Shown piece by piece: positions 44,724 to 55,373 of a DNA stretch of 64,000 nt (position 1 is the first letter of the stretch; every line of letters begins with the position of its first letter). Origin of the DNA: Adiantum capillus-veneris (lineage: Eukaryota > Streptophyta > Polypodiopsida > Polypodiales > Pteridaceae). The DNA lies in NCBI GenBank assembly GCA_014529385.2, contig CM043969.1, positions 36,097,446-36,161,445 of the forward strand, written 5' to 3'. The notes under the pieces are model-generated. The model saw only the letters and a program-made list of their open reading frames with translations. It did no database searches and was not told the origin of the DNA. A program made the translations under genes and the position numbers.

Positions 44724-46636
44724 GAGTCAGAAATGGCATTCAGGCTGATCCAGATAAGGTTAAGTCTATTATTCTTCTTCCATCACCTACGAGTACGAAG
44801 CAATTGGCAACCTTTATACACAAAGTGAAGTACATGGCACGGTTTATTCCATTGTCTTCGCAGATTCTTTATCCATTACAGCAAGTGGCAAAGCATGATC
44901 CATTGCAATGGGATGACAAGTGTGAAGAAGTGTTTCAAAGGGTGAAAGAGGTGTTAGGGGGGTTGTCAGCCATGCAGGCTCCTGATTGGGAGAAAGTGTT
45001 TTATGTAAATCCATCATTCGGGGATGATGCCATTGGATCCATGCTATTGCAAAAGGGGAAGGGCAGCCATTATATGAGGCCAGTATATTGTGAAAGCCGA
45101 GTGAAGTTGGTAGAAGAGAGAAAATTCTTGGAAGTAGAGCTAGTGATGGCCAATGTAATATTTGCTTGTCGACGATTTTGTCATTACTTTCTACCACGAC
45201 CTTTTGTTTTCTTGACGAGTTATGCCTTTTTGCCACAGTTAATTAATGGAAATAACATGTCAAATGTGGTCAAGAAATGGGTAATTGAGCTGCAAGAGTT
45301 CGAGTTCTCTTTTTTAGTGGCAGACAGTGCAAGAGCTACCCTAGCGGATTTGTTGACCTACAAGAAGAATCCCCTTATTGTTAAGGAAGAGGTGGTGAGA
45401 AAGGTAGTTCAAGAAGTTCCAAAAATCAGAAATGCACATGTGTTGTTCTTTGATGGTTCATACAGAAAGAGCCATGATGCAGCTTCAGGGGGTATAGCAC
45501 TCTACGATCCAGAGGGGAAGCTAGTGTGCAAGAGAGGGTTCAAATTGGATGCTCATAGTAGCAATGAGGCTGAATATGCTACTTTGGAATCCGGATTACA
45601 TATTTTTTTGAAGCATGGAGCTAGAAGGTTGAGCATGAAAGGTGATGCCTTGTTGGTTGTGAAGCAAGTGCTGGGTGTGTGGAAGAGCAAGAACACCTCA
45701 TTGAAGGAAATGTGCTTCATAATTAAAGGCCTGTTAAAAAAGTTCGAAGCATGGAGCATCAAACACATTGAACGTGCTCTAAATGGAGAGGCACATGAAG
45801 CAGCTCAAAGCATGATTGGGGAGCTATTTGTGTTGAAGACCACTTTACCTCTTTATCATGGCCGGGAAAGTTTGGCTCAAGAAGAGGAGTTTTTGCTAAC
45901 AGGAATCATTCCAAAGGAGATTCAGAAGTCTAAGAGGTATGGTTTTGTGCGTAGAGCATACAGGTACAAATTGATTGGTGATGTCTTATACATGAAAGGG
46001 GCTGATCTCGTGTTGAGACGTGTACCTTGGCGGGAGGAGCTTTATAGAGTGTTGGAAGAAAATCATGAAGGCGCATGTGGCAGCCGTTTTGCTCTAAAGA
46101 TCACCTTGCATAAGATCTTGGAAGAGGGGTATGTTTGGCCTAGTTTGCACAAGGATGTTCACCATTGGTGTAGGTCTTGCAATAGGTGTCAAGCATTTGG
46201 GAAGAGAGTGTTGAAGCCAGAGTTACGAAAAACCATTATGGCATTTGATGTGTTTGAAAAGCGGGGGATTGATGCAATAGGCCCATTACCTATCACAAGC
46301 AGGGGCAAAAGCTATATTTTGACTGCAGTGGACTATCTCTCTAGATGGGCAGAGACTATAGCAGTAAAACAAATCAGTGCAAAGGATGTGGAAAAATTTG
46401 TGTATGATGAAATATGTTGCAAGTTTGGGGTGCCACTAGAGCTACTTTCGGATAAGGGGCCAGTATTTAGAGCTAGAATGCTAGATTTTTTATGCGTGAA
46501 GATGAAGATTAGGCACCAGCATACCACTCCTTATTATCCGCAGTGTAATGGATTAAATGAAAGATTCAATGGTGAGTTGGTGCAAATTCCTTCGAAAGTG
46601 ACAGAGCACCAAGGAAAGAATTGGGATTTGGAATAA
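44724..46636 (+). CDS. E1 pol: RNase H, archaeal-type RNase H and integrase in one frame
   Basis: An open frame of about 640 codons, the longest open pol stretch in this family here. RNase H: 'VFYVNPSFGDDAIGSMLLQK', 'RRFCHYFLPRPFVFLT'. Archaeal-type RNase H: 'FFDGSYRKSHDAASGGIALY', 'SSNEAEYATLESGL', 'MKGDALLVVKQVLGVW'. Integrase: 'CRSCNRCQAFG', Asp in 'GIDAIGPLP', Asp in 'LLSDKGPVFRA', Glu in 'NGLNERFNGEL'. It has no natural start and ends at a TAA (46,634-46,636) within the integrase. The dual RNase H places E1/E2 in the Tat-type group of plant gypsy elements. Confidence 0.75.
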
Positions 46637-47230
46637 CCTAGTGCATTATGGGCTTATCGTACTTCGGTGAAGACATGTACAGGGTTTACTCCATTTCATT
46701 TGGTGTATGGAAAGGAAGCATTATTGCCTATGGAGGTAGAGTTTTCTGCGGTCAAGATGTTAGAGAAGTTGCTTGGGCCGCCTAGTGATGCATTCCAAGA
46801 GAGGCTCTTGCAGTTACAAGAGGTTCAGTTGGATAGGATGAGCGCATTGGAGCATTCTGGAGAGATGCAGGATAAGGCTTTGGCAAAGAGAAATGAAAAG
46901 TTCAAAAGTAAGGGTATCAAGAAGCATGACTTGGTTTTGCACTACAACAGTAAGCAGGACAACACCTTCCAAAATAAGTTTCAAATCAAGTGGGAAGGCT
47001 CTTTCAAGGTAGTGGAGTGTTTTCCGAATGGTACATATCAGTTTGCTAACCTGGATGGGGTTCTATGTAAGTCAAGGGTAAATGGATTGCCTCTTAAATT
47101 GTATCATGGTAGGTTAATGATGGTCGAGAAAGATGAGTTGTCTGTGGATCAAGCAGTGTTGGTGAAGGATGAGGAGACTTGTGACGTTGCGAGTCTCATA
47201 TCGCTTTTTGCTGCTGCTGATCAGGAATGA
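46637..47230 (+). pseudogene. E1 integrase C-terminal part
   Basis: In frame after the TAA: 'PSALWAYRTSVKTCTGFTP', 'FHLVYGKEALLPMEVEFSAV', 'KKHDLVLHYNSKQDN', 'KWEGSFKVVECFPNGTYQ', 'LDGVLCKSRVNGLPLKLYHG', ending at the TGA at 47,228-47,230. This is the DNA-binding tail common to gypsy integrases. No chromodomain is recognised. Confidence 0.75.
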
Positions 47231-47240
47231 TCTAGCAGGC

Positions 47241-47258
47241 TAGTGGAAGGGGAAATTA
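47241..47258 (+). promoter_or_regulatory. E1 polypurine tract
   Basis: 'tagtggaaggggaaatta' lies immediately before the TG of the E1 3' LTR. Confidence 0.6.
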
Positions 47259-47541
47259 TGTCAGGAGTTTTTTGGAGCAAGGGATTGCGCATATGTACAT
47301 ACACATGCATGGTGCATCAAATAAAGGATTGCCCATTTTCCATAGCCAGGTGGTTACGTGGGGCCCACATGTGTACAGGTAGGACAACATGTACATAGTG
47401 CATCGATTTTCAATATTACAAGTACCAGTGTGTTTTTTCTACAATAATAAAGATTTGGTAGCGCATAAAAATTCTCGAGGAAGCTATCCGTGAGCCGAAG
47501 ACATGAGGTAAGCAGGTGCGTCAGATGGCATCTAGTGGTGT
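47259..47541 (+). repeat. E1 3' LTR, left part
   Basis: Matches the first ~283 bp of the E2 LTRs ('tgtcaggagttttttggagc'). It is interrupted after 'tagtggtgt' by E3. The LTR continues at 54,522 ('gcgtcaggagggc'). Confidence 0.85.
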
Positions 47542-47756
47542 TGAAGGGAGCAAAGCGAACCCCAAACCCCTGACGGCCTCTAAAACACCGGGGACCGAAT
47601 GGCGCGCCTCGAGCCTGTCATGGTAAAGAAAACAGGGGGCACCACCTAGCTTTAGCGGCTAGGACGCAAACAACACACCACCATAACAAAGTTTTCATCC
47701 AAGAGAGATGGATGATTGGGAGCAATGATGAAGAGGAAAGGGAATGAGATCAAGTA

Positions 47757-47788
<32 letters not shown>

Positions 47789-49124
47789 TGAGGGAGGGGG
47801 TATAGCGGCTTAGTACTTAGGCACCACAAAAGGATGGCGAATCCGCACACCCTTCACACATACACAAACTCTCTCCAAACACAAGACTAGGTGGCGATTC
47901 CGCACACCTCACATGGGTAAAACATTGCAAGAAAACATACTCACAAAACCTCAAGCTTTATTTAGAGAATAAGGAGATGAAATGGGGAGCATAGGGTAGG
48001 GGAATGACAAGGGAGAGCGTGGTAGAGCACATGGCCGATAGGTGGGAGTTGATGGCGAAGACTCGCACGAGGGTTACGGCCATCATCCTTCATTTAGTTT
48101 CCCTTCATCTTCAATAGCCCAAGGGTGTAGAGGTCATGCTCAAGACGAGCATGGTGATTGCGGTGATGGTGATGGTGTGGGTGTGTGTGTGTGCACTAGG
48201 CACACACAGTGCATAGTGTACTCTTTGGTGATGGTGTGTGTGTGTTTAGTGTGATAGTGACCCCTCTTTATATAGGGGAGGAGGGGGAAGAAATTCTAGA
48301 AATTAGAAATGAAGAAATCATTATCTACATAGGCCATGTGACTGTGGGCCCCATTTGTCTGGCTGTGTGTATATGTGCCAGAACAACAGTCTCATGAGAG
48401 AGAGACTAAGAGAGAGAGAGACTAAGAGAGATAGAGAGATGGGTGAATGAAAAATGAGAGGTGACATGGAGAATAAAGTAATTACAAGAGGGGAGAGAGG
48501 GGAGTCTGTTCAGAGGTGAATTCGTGTGCAGATGTGTGTGAACACAAGAAAAATCAGGTAACCACTGGGTGGGGATGGGTCTGTGGGCACCTTTTTCAGT
48601 GAAACTGAGTGTGTGTGAGTGTGGGGGAGGTTATTTAGCTACAAGACAAGAGACATGGCACCCTTTAGAGAGAGGGGGGGATATTTGGGTCATGGGATAT
48701 GATAGGAGAGAGAAAGGGGGGGTGGGGTATACTATTTTGGAAGATAGCATAAGTTGCATGTGAGTGAGGGTGCATTATTGGTGAGTTAGAATGCATTATT
48801 GGTGAGAGGTGGGGTAGCTTGAGGGAAGAGAGAAAGGAGAAAGGACAAGGGGAAGAGAGAGGGGGTTGACCTTTTGAGTGAAGGAGAGGAAAATGGACAC
48901 ACGGTGGGGCAACAATGAAGAAAAAGGAGGCAAGGTGGAGATGGGCTGCCCCGTAGGCATGAGGTGGCCTATTTTACCTTTCTCATATATTTACATAATC
49001 ATACTTTATTTTTTTCTTACTTTTTCCAATTCCTTTTATCACTCCCTCCCTAAGAGGGGGTTTTCATGGGGTGGGGACGAGAGAAGAGGGGAATGGAAGC
49101 TTGGCTTGTGAAAAGCCCCCATCA
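47542..49124 (-). repeat. E3 3' LTR (left copy)
   Basis: In plus reading it starts 'tgaagggagc' and ends 'agcccccatca'. It includes (GA)n at 47,757-47,783 and GT-rich stretches. A minus-strand TATA box (tatataaag) lies at 48,266-48,274. It is almost identical to the copy at 52,977-54,521, with small indels (38-bp length difference), so the insertion is the youngest one visible here. Confidence 0.85.
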
Positions 49125-49165
49125 TTAGCCCTCCCCTTTTGGCTAGAGGCATTCATGCCTCTAGC
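49125..49165 (-). promoter_or_regulatory. E3 polypurine tract and perfect hairpin
   Basis: On the minus strand 'aaaaggggagggctaa' precedes the LTR start (TGATGGGGG). Between the last ORF's stop and this tract lies an inverted repeat: 'gctagaggcat' (49,142-49,152), two bases, then 'atgcctctagc' (49,155-49,165), an 11-bp perfect stem. The same hairpin, with one mismatch, is next to the tract of E4 (62,957-62,980). Confidence 0.75.
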
Positions 49166-50020
49166 TCATCTGTTTCTTCTTCCGCTTAGCTGTAGGATCC
49201 GATATCGAGTTGCCTTCTGAACTATCCATTCCATTTGGCCATTGGTGAGATTTCTTGGATATTCGTTAATCTGTAACAGGTCCGGGTGATAGCTTGTTTC
49301 TTGGAATAGTGTCGGTTGATTAAAGGGGAAGCCCATGGCTTCCAGAACTTTGTGCCAGTGTCCTCCTGGATCCCAAGTGAAAAATAGGATCATTGTCTGC
49401 AGTGTCCGCACAATAAAATTTGCATGCCAAATTTGACCAAACTTGTAACCACCAGTAGCGAGAGGGGAAATGAGCATCTTGGCTCCTGCAAAGACAGAAC
49501 CGAAAATTATGATTCCCAAGAGTGTACCAAGAATCCACCATATATGGCCGCCTTGTTGGTGTGGTGAGCTCAAGTTTTCTTCAGAGTCCTGCTTACTGCC
49601 ATGACTAGAAAAAATTGCAAGCATATCATGCTTCTTTTGGGTGTGCTCAAACATGTCAGCTTCCTTTATTGATGCTAATAGCAAGCCACCTACCTTGCGG
49701 CTTAAATACAAGCGTAATTCACTTACCTTTCTCCAAAGAGAGGATGCACTATTTGTAAAAAATTGTACCAAATTGCGAATGAGGTCTTCATTCTTGCATT
49801 CTATCAGGCTTTTGTCTATCCATGGCTCCTTTGCTCTTATCTCCATGCTGATCTTCTCTCTATATGTTATAGCAGCTAGCCATAGCCATAGGTCTGATGC
49901 ATCCCATGCAAACACAATGCTGTGTTGTGGAGGAGTTTGGAACATCCTTAAAAGGTTGGCAACATATTGATCATCAAACTTACTATGAACATCCTCACAT
50001 AAACTGGAGGCATTACCCAT
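49166..50020 (-). CDS. E3 membrane-spanning ORF in the env position
   Basis: ATG at 50,018-50,020 (the open frame extends upstream to 50,044 without another ATG), about 284 codons, stop TGA. It starts M-G-N-A-S-S, which fits an N-myristoylation signal. A helical middle part is followed by a strongly hydrophobic segment 'WWILGTLLGIIIFGSVFAGA' (residues ~161-180 from the ATG), a plausible transmembrane helix, then an aromatic-rich tail and a basic C-terminus ('SGRRNR'). It lies between gag and the polypurine tract, where gypsy elements with envelope-like genes carry them. There is no signal peptide and no recognisable fusion or receptor domain. It is intact although gag is broken. An envelope-like role is an inference from position and topology only. 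Confidence 0.55.
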   Translation of the reverse strand: MGNASSLCEDVHSKFDDQYVANLLRMFQTPPQHSIVFAWDASDLWLWLAAITYREKISMEIRAKEPWIDKSLIECKNEDLIRNLVQFFTNSASSLWRKVSELRLYLSRKVGGLLLASIKEADMFEHTQKKHDMLAIFSSHGSKQDSEENLSSPHQQGGHIWWILGTLLGIIIFGSVFAGAKMLISPLATGGYKFGQIWHANFIVRTLQTMILFFTWDPGGHWHKVLEAMGFPFNQPTLFQETSYHPDLLQINEYPRNLTNGQMEWIVQKATRYRILQLSGRRNR

Positions 50021-50048
50021 CTCCAAGTTTATAACACCTTTCAATAGA

Positions 50049-51593
50049 CTAGAGGCTGCAAACCTCTGGAGAAATATCCAACTCCAAACCTTCAGTCATA
50101 CTTACCTCTTTGTTATGGTCCTCTAGTGAAACTGCCTTGATGCAAGATTCCTTTAGCTTGCTACACTGTCTTGGGTCCATGTTGGTGCACAGGATTCCCT
50201 TTTCAAATCCATCCCCTTTGCTTGATATGTTGTCCATCTTCTGCAAAGCCTTGCTAACAGGCTGGTTTTCCTCTTCTCTTGTATCTTTCATGACCTTTGC
50301 ATTCCTCTTACTCTGACGAGGCCTAATCAACACTTTACACCTTCTTACCCTTACTGCCCAATGCTGTCGATTGATCGCTTTGGTGCCTATTTCATCCAAG
50401 GTTAAAGATGTACTCACATTTGTAACACAATTTTCTTGACTTACCTCCCCCACCTGGGTAGCATCTTTTGATTCTTTAACCTCTTGTTCGACTGCTTCAG
50501 TTCTTTGAATAGTCTTCTTACTTAATCCTTCTTCTGTTACACTCATCTTGACCTCTTCTGCAAGACCAATGATACTTGGTGTGCGGGTACCAATTGGTGG
50601 TGGGCGTAGGATGATTGTAAGTGGTGATTGTGGTGGTGGTTGCATTGGTGACTGGCATCGAATTGGTGTGGCCAGCTGTGGTTGCACCGCTGGTGGTGTG
50701 ATTTGAACAGGTGGGATTGGTTGCCTGAGTGGCGGTGGTCTTGATCTTGGTGGAGAGATCTGATTCTATCTTCCCCCTCTATTGAAATTCTACCTTCTCG
50801 GGTGTGGGCAGTAGTACATGTCATGGCCATCTTCTCCATAGTTGTAACAGTGGTACTCTGGGTTCTGCCTTCGTTGTCCTCTTCCTTGTTCTGGGTTCCT
50901 GCCAGGTGCATGCCCTTGCTGCACCAGATGCACACATAAACTCTCTAGTTGGGTGGTGATACGACTCAGCAGATCTTGCTCTTCTGATGCCTCCTGCGGT
51001 TGGACTCTATGATTGGCTGTTGCATTCATTGGGTTTGGTTGTATCGAGCTTGTTTCCTTTGACTCGTTTACTCTTGCTTGCATGCGTAGCTTCTTGTCTT
51101 TAAGGCGGGCTACTTTGACTGCCAACTCATATGTTGCAGGAAACCTTCCCTTCACCTTCTCTCTAAGCGTCGACCATAGACCAGCAATGAAACGGTCCTT
51201 CTTTAGGAAATGAGGCGCTCCTTCACCTTCCTCCAGCGAGGCAACCCATCTCTCCCATAAGTCCACAAATTTGGACTCGTAGGTGGCATACTCCAGCAGG
51301 CCTCCCTACTTTAATTTTGTCAGTAACTGCCATAGCCTCTCCGAGGTTGTGCCTCCACCAAAACTCTTTACAAAAGTATCCATTAACACATCCCATGCAT
51401 TCTTGGTGGCCTGGGGCAATGCATTATACCAGGACTTGGCCTCTACTTTCATCAGTAGCGGAAAAATTCTAAGTCGTGAAGCATTGTCATCTTTGTTGGA
51501 GACGATACAAGCAATATCAAAATCATCCAAAAAGTCGGTGGTGAGATCCTCTCCCTTCTTTCCACTGAACGTGGGGAAATAAACACTTGCCAT
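50049..51593 (-). pseudogene. E3 gag
   Basis: One minus-strand frame of ~515 codons from the ATG at 51,593 with in-frame stops near 51,306, 50,790 and 50,766. The N-terminal part, 'VYFPTFSGKKGEDLTTDFLD' and 'EAKSWYNALP', is typical of plant gypsy gag, as is 'VDLWERWVASLEEGE' to 'KKDRFIAGLWSTLREKVKGR'. The zinc knuckle reads C-Y-N-Y-G-E-D-G-H-D-M-Y-Y-C, with Tyr in place of the second Cys. A Pro/Gln-rich and then charged C-terminal tail follows, without enzyme motifs. Confidence 0.7.
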
Positions 51594-51916
51594 GGTAGTG
51601 ACTCAGGAAATTACAAACCTCTTTTTTTCTTTTTTCTTTTTTTTTTTTGCATTACATTAACAGTGCGGCTCATAGCAGCTTTTTTACAAGGGTGGGTGGA
51701 TAGGTTAAAACAAGATAAAGATAGAAACATTAAAGGAATGATGGTAATCTAATATGGGGAGAATGATAGGGTTCGGGGAATTGAGGATTTTTCCTAGTAC
51801 CGCCGCACCGAATAGGTGTACGATCTTCTGTTGGTAGAAGACTTTCCTATCTACATAGATATTCACATGCATATGCTGCAAGAATCTGAACGGGAATGTC
51901 GTTGGCCCGTTTTCCA
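51594..51916 (-). other. E3 spacer between gag and the leader ORFs
   Basis: Contains a T-rich/A-rich stretch at 51,622-51,648. No ORF of note. Confidence 0.5.
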
Positions 51917-52341
51917 TCATGCACATAGGATGAAATACTTACTTATACTCTTATCGTGCCAGTGTTGATGAGTCGGCACATCCACAAGAGGTCGTCGCCT
52001 TTCATGGGCTCTACCTTTCCTTCGTTGCTCAGCACGTACGGGGTGATGGCGACGCGTCTGACCACTCCCAGCCTCTTGGCTAGCAACAATTGCAGGTAAT
52101 TTTCGTAGTCGGCGTGTTTCATGAATTCTACTCCATTCAATTGCAACTCGTCCCCAGCCCACTGGGTTTCTCTCGTGGTAGAGAGCTTCTTCAAGATAAG
52201 TTGTACAGGGAGAGGAGGAAGATCCTCCACTCTCTTTCCAAAACAGCAAGAGCAGTAGCCGAACCACTCTTCTCTAGGACATGGGAATCTTCTTACTACT
52301 TCTTCTTCAGGATTGTCGAAGTGGATTGGTAGCACTCGCAT
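51917..52341 (-). CDS. E3 leader ORF B, hypothetical protein
   Basis: ATG at 52,341, about 140 codons: 'MRVLPIHFDNPEEEVVRRFP', a Cys-containing 'GYCSCCFGKRVEDLPPLP', then 'MKHADYENYLQLLLAKRLG' and 'WMCRLINTGTIRV'. No family recognised. It sits upstream of gag in the element's own transcription direction. It may be a captured host fragment or part of a longer broken ORF with ORF A, which is in another frame. Confidence 0.4.
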
Positions 52342-52643
52342 GCGTCGTGCAAATCGGTAGCGACCTTTCGCCGCTTAGCTTCGGATGACTTCCTCTTTGG
52401 CAAACTGGGTACAACCCGGCTTTCTGAGCTTGAAGCACTTGCTTGGCCAGATGCTTCTCCCTTCGGGGTCTTGTGTTTCTAGACTGGCTTATCTTCTCCT
52501 TGCATTTGGCTCGAGCAGCCCCTTTAGGTCACTTTGGAGTTATAGCTTTGACTGTAGTTTCTTTAGGGAAAAGAGGTCTCACCGTTTGCTTCCCTTCCTT
52601 GATGTGAATGACTTCTTTGTGATGAATGTCGATGTAGATGACT

Positions 52644-52901
52644 TCAGCCCTTTCGATGCCTTCGTTGCTGGCACTCATTGACAGTGTGCCTTGGTTGACA
52701 ACAGTGATGGCACTTCACCGACCTCCCACCTGATGCTCTCAATTTATAATTAGAACGAGCGACACGAGATGGAGAATTTACCTCTTGAATGCTGACGACA
52801 CTGCAGCCTGGCAGTAGCACCTCAATGAAGGCGGCTAGTGCCTCCTTTGTCTCTTCTTCTTCCGTCCTCCATTTAAAAAATTCCTTCACCCATTCGTCCA
52901 T
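52644..52901 (-). CDS. E3 leader ORF A with zinc knuckle
   Basis: ATG at 52,901, 85 codons. Acidic helix 'MDEWVKEFFKWRTEEEETKE' and then 'VKCHHCCQPRHTVNEC', a C-x2-C-x4-H-x4-C zinc knuckle of the kind that binds single-stranded nucleic acid. It is the first ORF after the 5' LTR (right copy). The presence of a knuckle here as well as in gag is unusual. Confidence 0.5.
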   Translation of the reverse strand: MDEWVKEFFKWRTEEEETKEALAAFIEVLLPGCSVVSIQEVNSPSRVARSNYKLRASGGRSVKCHHCCQPRHTVNECQQRRHRKG

Positions 52902-52976
52902 GATTGATAGTGGGCGTCACTTTCAGCATTGTAAACTGAAGGGTCTTAGAAAGACCTCCTCCGTGGGGGCATCAAA

Positions 52977-54521
52977 TGAAGGGAGCAAAGAGAACCCCGA
53001 ACCCCGACGGCCTCTAAAACACCGGGGACCGAATGTCGCGCCTCGAGCCTGTCATGGTAAAGCAAACAGGGGGCACCACCTAGCTTCAACGGCTAGGACG
53101 CAAACAACACACCACCATAAAAAAGTTTTCATCCAAGAGAGATGGATGCTTGGGAGCAATGATGAAGAGAAAAGGGAATGAGATCAAGTGAGAGAGAGAG
53201 AGAGAGATAGAGTGAGGGAGGGGGTATAGCGGCTTAGTACTTAGGCACCACAAAAGGATGGCGAATCAGCACACCCTTCACACATACACAAACTCACTCC
53301 AAACACAAGACTAGGTGGCGATTCCGCACACCTCAAATGGGCAAAACATTGCAAGAAAACATACTCACAAAACCTCAAGCTTTATTTAGAGAATAAGGCG
53401 ATGAAATGGGGAGCATAGGGTAGGCGAATGAGAAGGGAGAGCGTGGTAGAGCACATGGTGGATAGGTGGGAGTTGATGGAGAAGACTCGCACGAGGGTTA
53501 CAGCCATCATCCTTCATTTAGTTTCCCTTCATCTTCAATAGCCCAAGGGTGTAGAGTTCATGCTCAAGATGAGCATGGTGATTGCGGTGATAGTGATGGT
53601 GTGGGTGTGTGTGTGTGTGTGTGTGTGTGCACTAGGCACCCACATTGCATAGTGTACTCTTTGGTGATGGTGTGTGTGTGTTTAGTGTGATAATGACCCC
53701 TCTTTATATAGGGGAGGAGGGGGAAGAAATTCTAGAATTTAGAAATGAAGAAATCATTATCTACATAGGCCATGTGACTGTGGGCCCAATTTGTTTGGCT
53801 GTGTGTATATGTGCCAGAACAGCAGTCTCATGAGAGAGAGACTAAGAGAGAGAGAGATGGGTGAATGAAAAATGAGAGGTGACATGGAGAATAAAGTAAT
53901 TACAAGAGGGGAGAGAGGGGAGTGTGTTCAGAGGTGAATCTGTGTGCAGATGTGTGTGAACACAAGAAAAATCAGGTAACCACTGGGTGGGGATGGGTCT
54001 GTGGGCACCTTTTTTCAGTGAAACTAAGTGTGTGTGAGTGTGGGGGAGGTTATTTAGATACAAGACAAGAGACATGGCGCCCTTTAGAGAGAGGGGAGGG
54101 TATTTGGGTCATGGGATATGATAGGACAGAGAAAGGGGGGTGGGGTATACTATTTTGGAAGATAGCATAAGTTGCATGTGATTTAGGGTGCATTATTGGT
54201 GAGAGGTGGGGTAGCTTGAGGGGAGAGAGAAAGGAGAAAGGACAAGGGGAAGAGAGAGGGGGTTGACCTTTTGAGTGGAGGAGAGGAAAAAGGACACACG
54301 GTGGGGCAACAATGAAGAAAAAGGAGGCAAGGTGGGGATGGGCTGCCGCGCAGGCATGAGGTGGCCTATTTTACCTTTCTCATATATTTACATAATCATA
54401 CTTTATTTTTTTCTTACTTTTTCCAATGCCTTTTATCACTCTCTCCCTAAGAGGGGGTTTTCATGGGGTGGGGACGAGAGAAGAGGGGTATGGGAGCTTG
54501 GCTTGTGAAAAGCCCCCATCA
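52977..54521 (-). repeat. E3 5' LTR (right copy)
   Basis: Plus reading 'tgaagggagc' to 'agcccccatca'. For the minus-strand genes this copy is the promoter LTR, with TATA-like 'tatataaag' at 53,702-53,710. It has a (GT)n run at 53,604-53,628, longer than in the other copy. Confidence 0.85.
53702..53710 (-). promoter_or_regulatory. E3 TATA box
   Basis: Minus-strand 'tatataaag' within 'ctcccctatataaagagg'. It is conserved in both E3 LTRs and, as 'tatataag', in the E4 LTR at 61,401-61,408, which supports minus-strand transcription of both elements. Confidence 0.6.
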
Positions 54522-55373
54522 GCGTCAGGAGGGCTAAAGGGGTGAATACTTGCACGTGGAGAAGTACGAACACAACGTGGGTGTTTCCTTGTGATAATTA
54601 TGTAGAAAGGTCATCATGAGGACCATAGTTTGGGGCCACTTCACGTGGTGGCGGGATGCATTGTTGGAAAAATTTGAGTGCCAGGTGTGCGCATGGATGC
54701 AACAGGGTGAAAACTATGCACTGCGAGGTCTGTTTTTGGCCTGTTCGGGTCCGTTTGAGGTCATCTAAAAGGCCAAGGGTGCCCAACTAATAAATCTAAG
54801 TGTGGGAACTGAAAAAATAGAGAGAAGACTAGAAAAAATGTGGAGAAGAGAGGAGGAACAGCCGCAGGTGTGTTTTTGGGGTTTTTGGAGCCTTTTTTGG
54901 CCGTAAACTGCTCATCCGAAGTCGGATTTAAGCACTTTGACATTGTAGACTAGGGTTTTGGCCCGTTCAATACGCGATGGCGCTTTCTATTTTTCTAAAT
55001 TCCTCACTCTTTTTCTGTGTAAGTTTCTCCTATGAGCGAAGTTTCTGCTCCAGTTTGTGATTGTATCTGGCGTATTTTACCCATATTGTGTGAGCTATTT
55101 GCCCCATTGGTGTTGGCCCAAGCTCTATTGTATCTAAACATCTAAAATTATCCTCTTTTGAGCTGCGTTTTTTGGGTGTGTGTGTGTGTGTGTGTGTCTC
55201 TGTGTGGAGTGGGCAAGTGGATAGTCTCTCTCCTCTCACTCCATCGGTGTGTGTCCTGTCTCGGCCAGGTGTGTTGTGTAAGCCGGGTGGTGCCCCCTAG
55301 TGTGTGTGTATCTTCCCAAGAGTGTGTGTCGGGCCGTGATAGAGGGGTTCTGTGTGTTTCCATCCCCCTCACA
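54522..55373 (+). repeat. E1 3' LTR, right part
   Basis: Resumes at 'gcgtcaggagggc' and ends 'catccccctcaca' at 55,373, like the E2 LTRs. Both parts together, minus the 4-bp duplication, give 1,131 bp, the same as the E2 3' LTR. It has GT-rich stretches near 55,176-55,200. Confidence 0.85.

Larger units (their letters stand above)
44454..47258 (+). mobile_element. E1, middle segment (reverse transcriptase to polypurine tract)
   Basis: Continues E1 from 35,755 after the E2 insertion: 'SWGCYC', 'LPFGLSNGPSFYQERANWAL' and so on, to the polypurine tract 'agtggaaggggaaatta' before the LTR at 47,259. Confidence 0.85.
47542..54521 (-). mobile_element. Non-autonomous gypsy-like element E3, inserted in the E1 LTR
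   Basis: Near-identical LTRs at 47,542-49,124 and 52,977-54,521 flank a 3.85-kb internal region with genes on the minus strand. The flanks 'gtgt' (47,538-47,541) and 'gcgt' (54,522-54,525) form a 4-bp target duplication, and intact E2 LTRs carry 'gcgt' once at this point. No protease, RT, RNase H or integrase motifs are visible. The internal ORFs, in minus order, are a zinc-knuckle ORF, an unknown ORF, gag and a membrane-protein ORF. It is probably moved by enzymes of a related complete element such as E4. Confidence 0.85.

Noticed and set aside
52385-52681. Plus-strand open frames opposite the E3 leader ORFs
   Set aside because: Antisense to the zinc-knuckle ORF and its spacer, with no motif of their own.
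48042-54508. Plus-strand frames of 60-80 codons inside the E3 LTRs (48,042-48,254, 48,878-49,111, 53,466-53,690, 54,275-54,508)
   Set aside because: They appear in duplicate because the LTR is duplicated, consist of GT- and GA-rich simple sequence, and lie opposite to the element's transcription.
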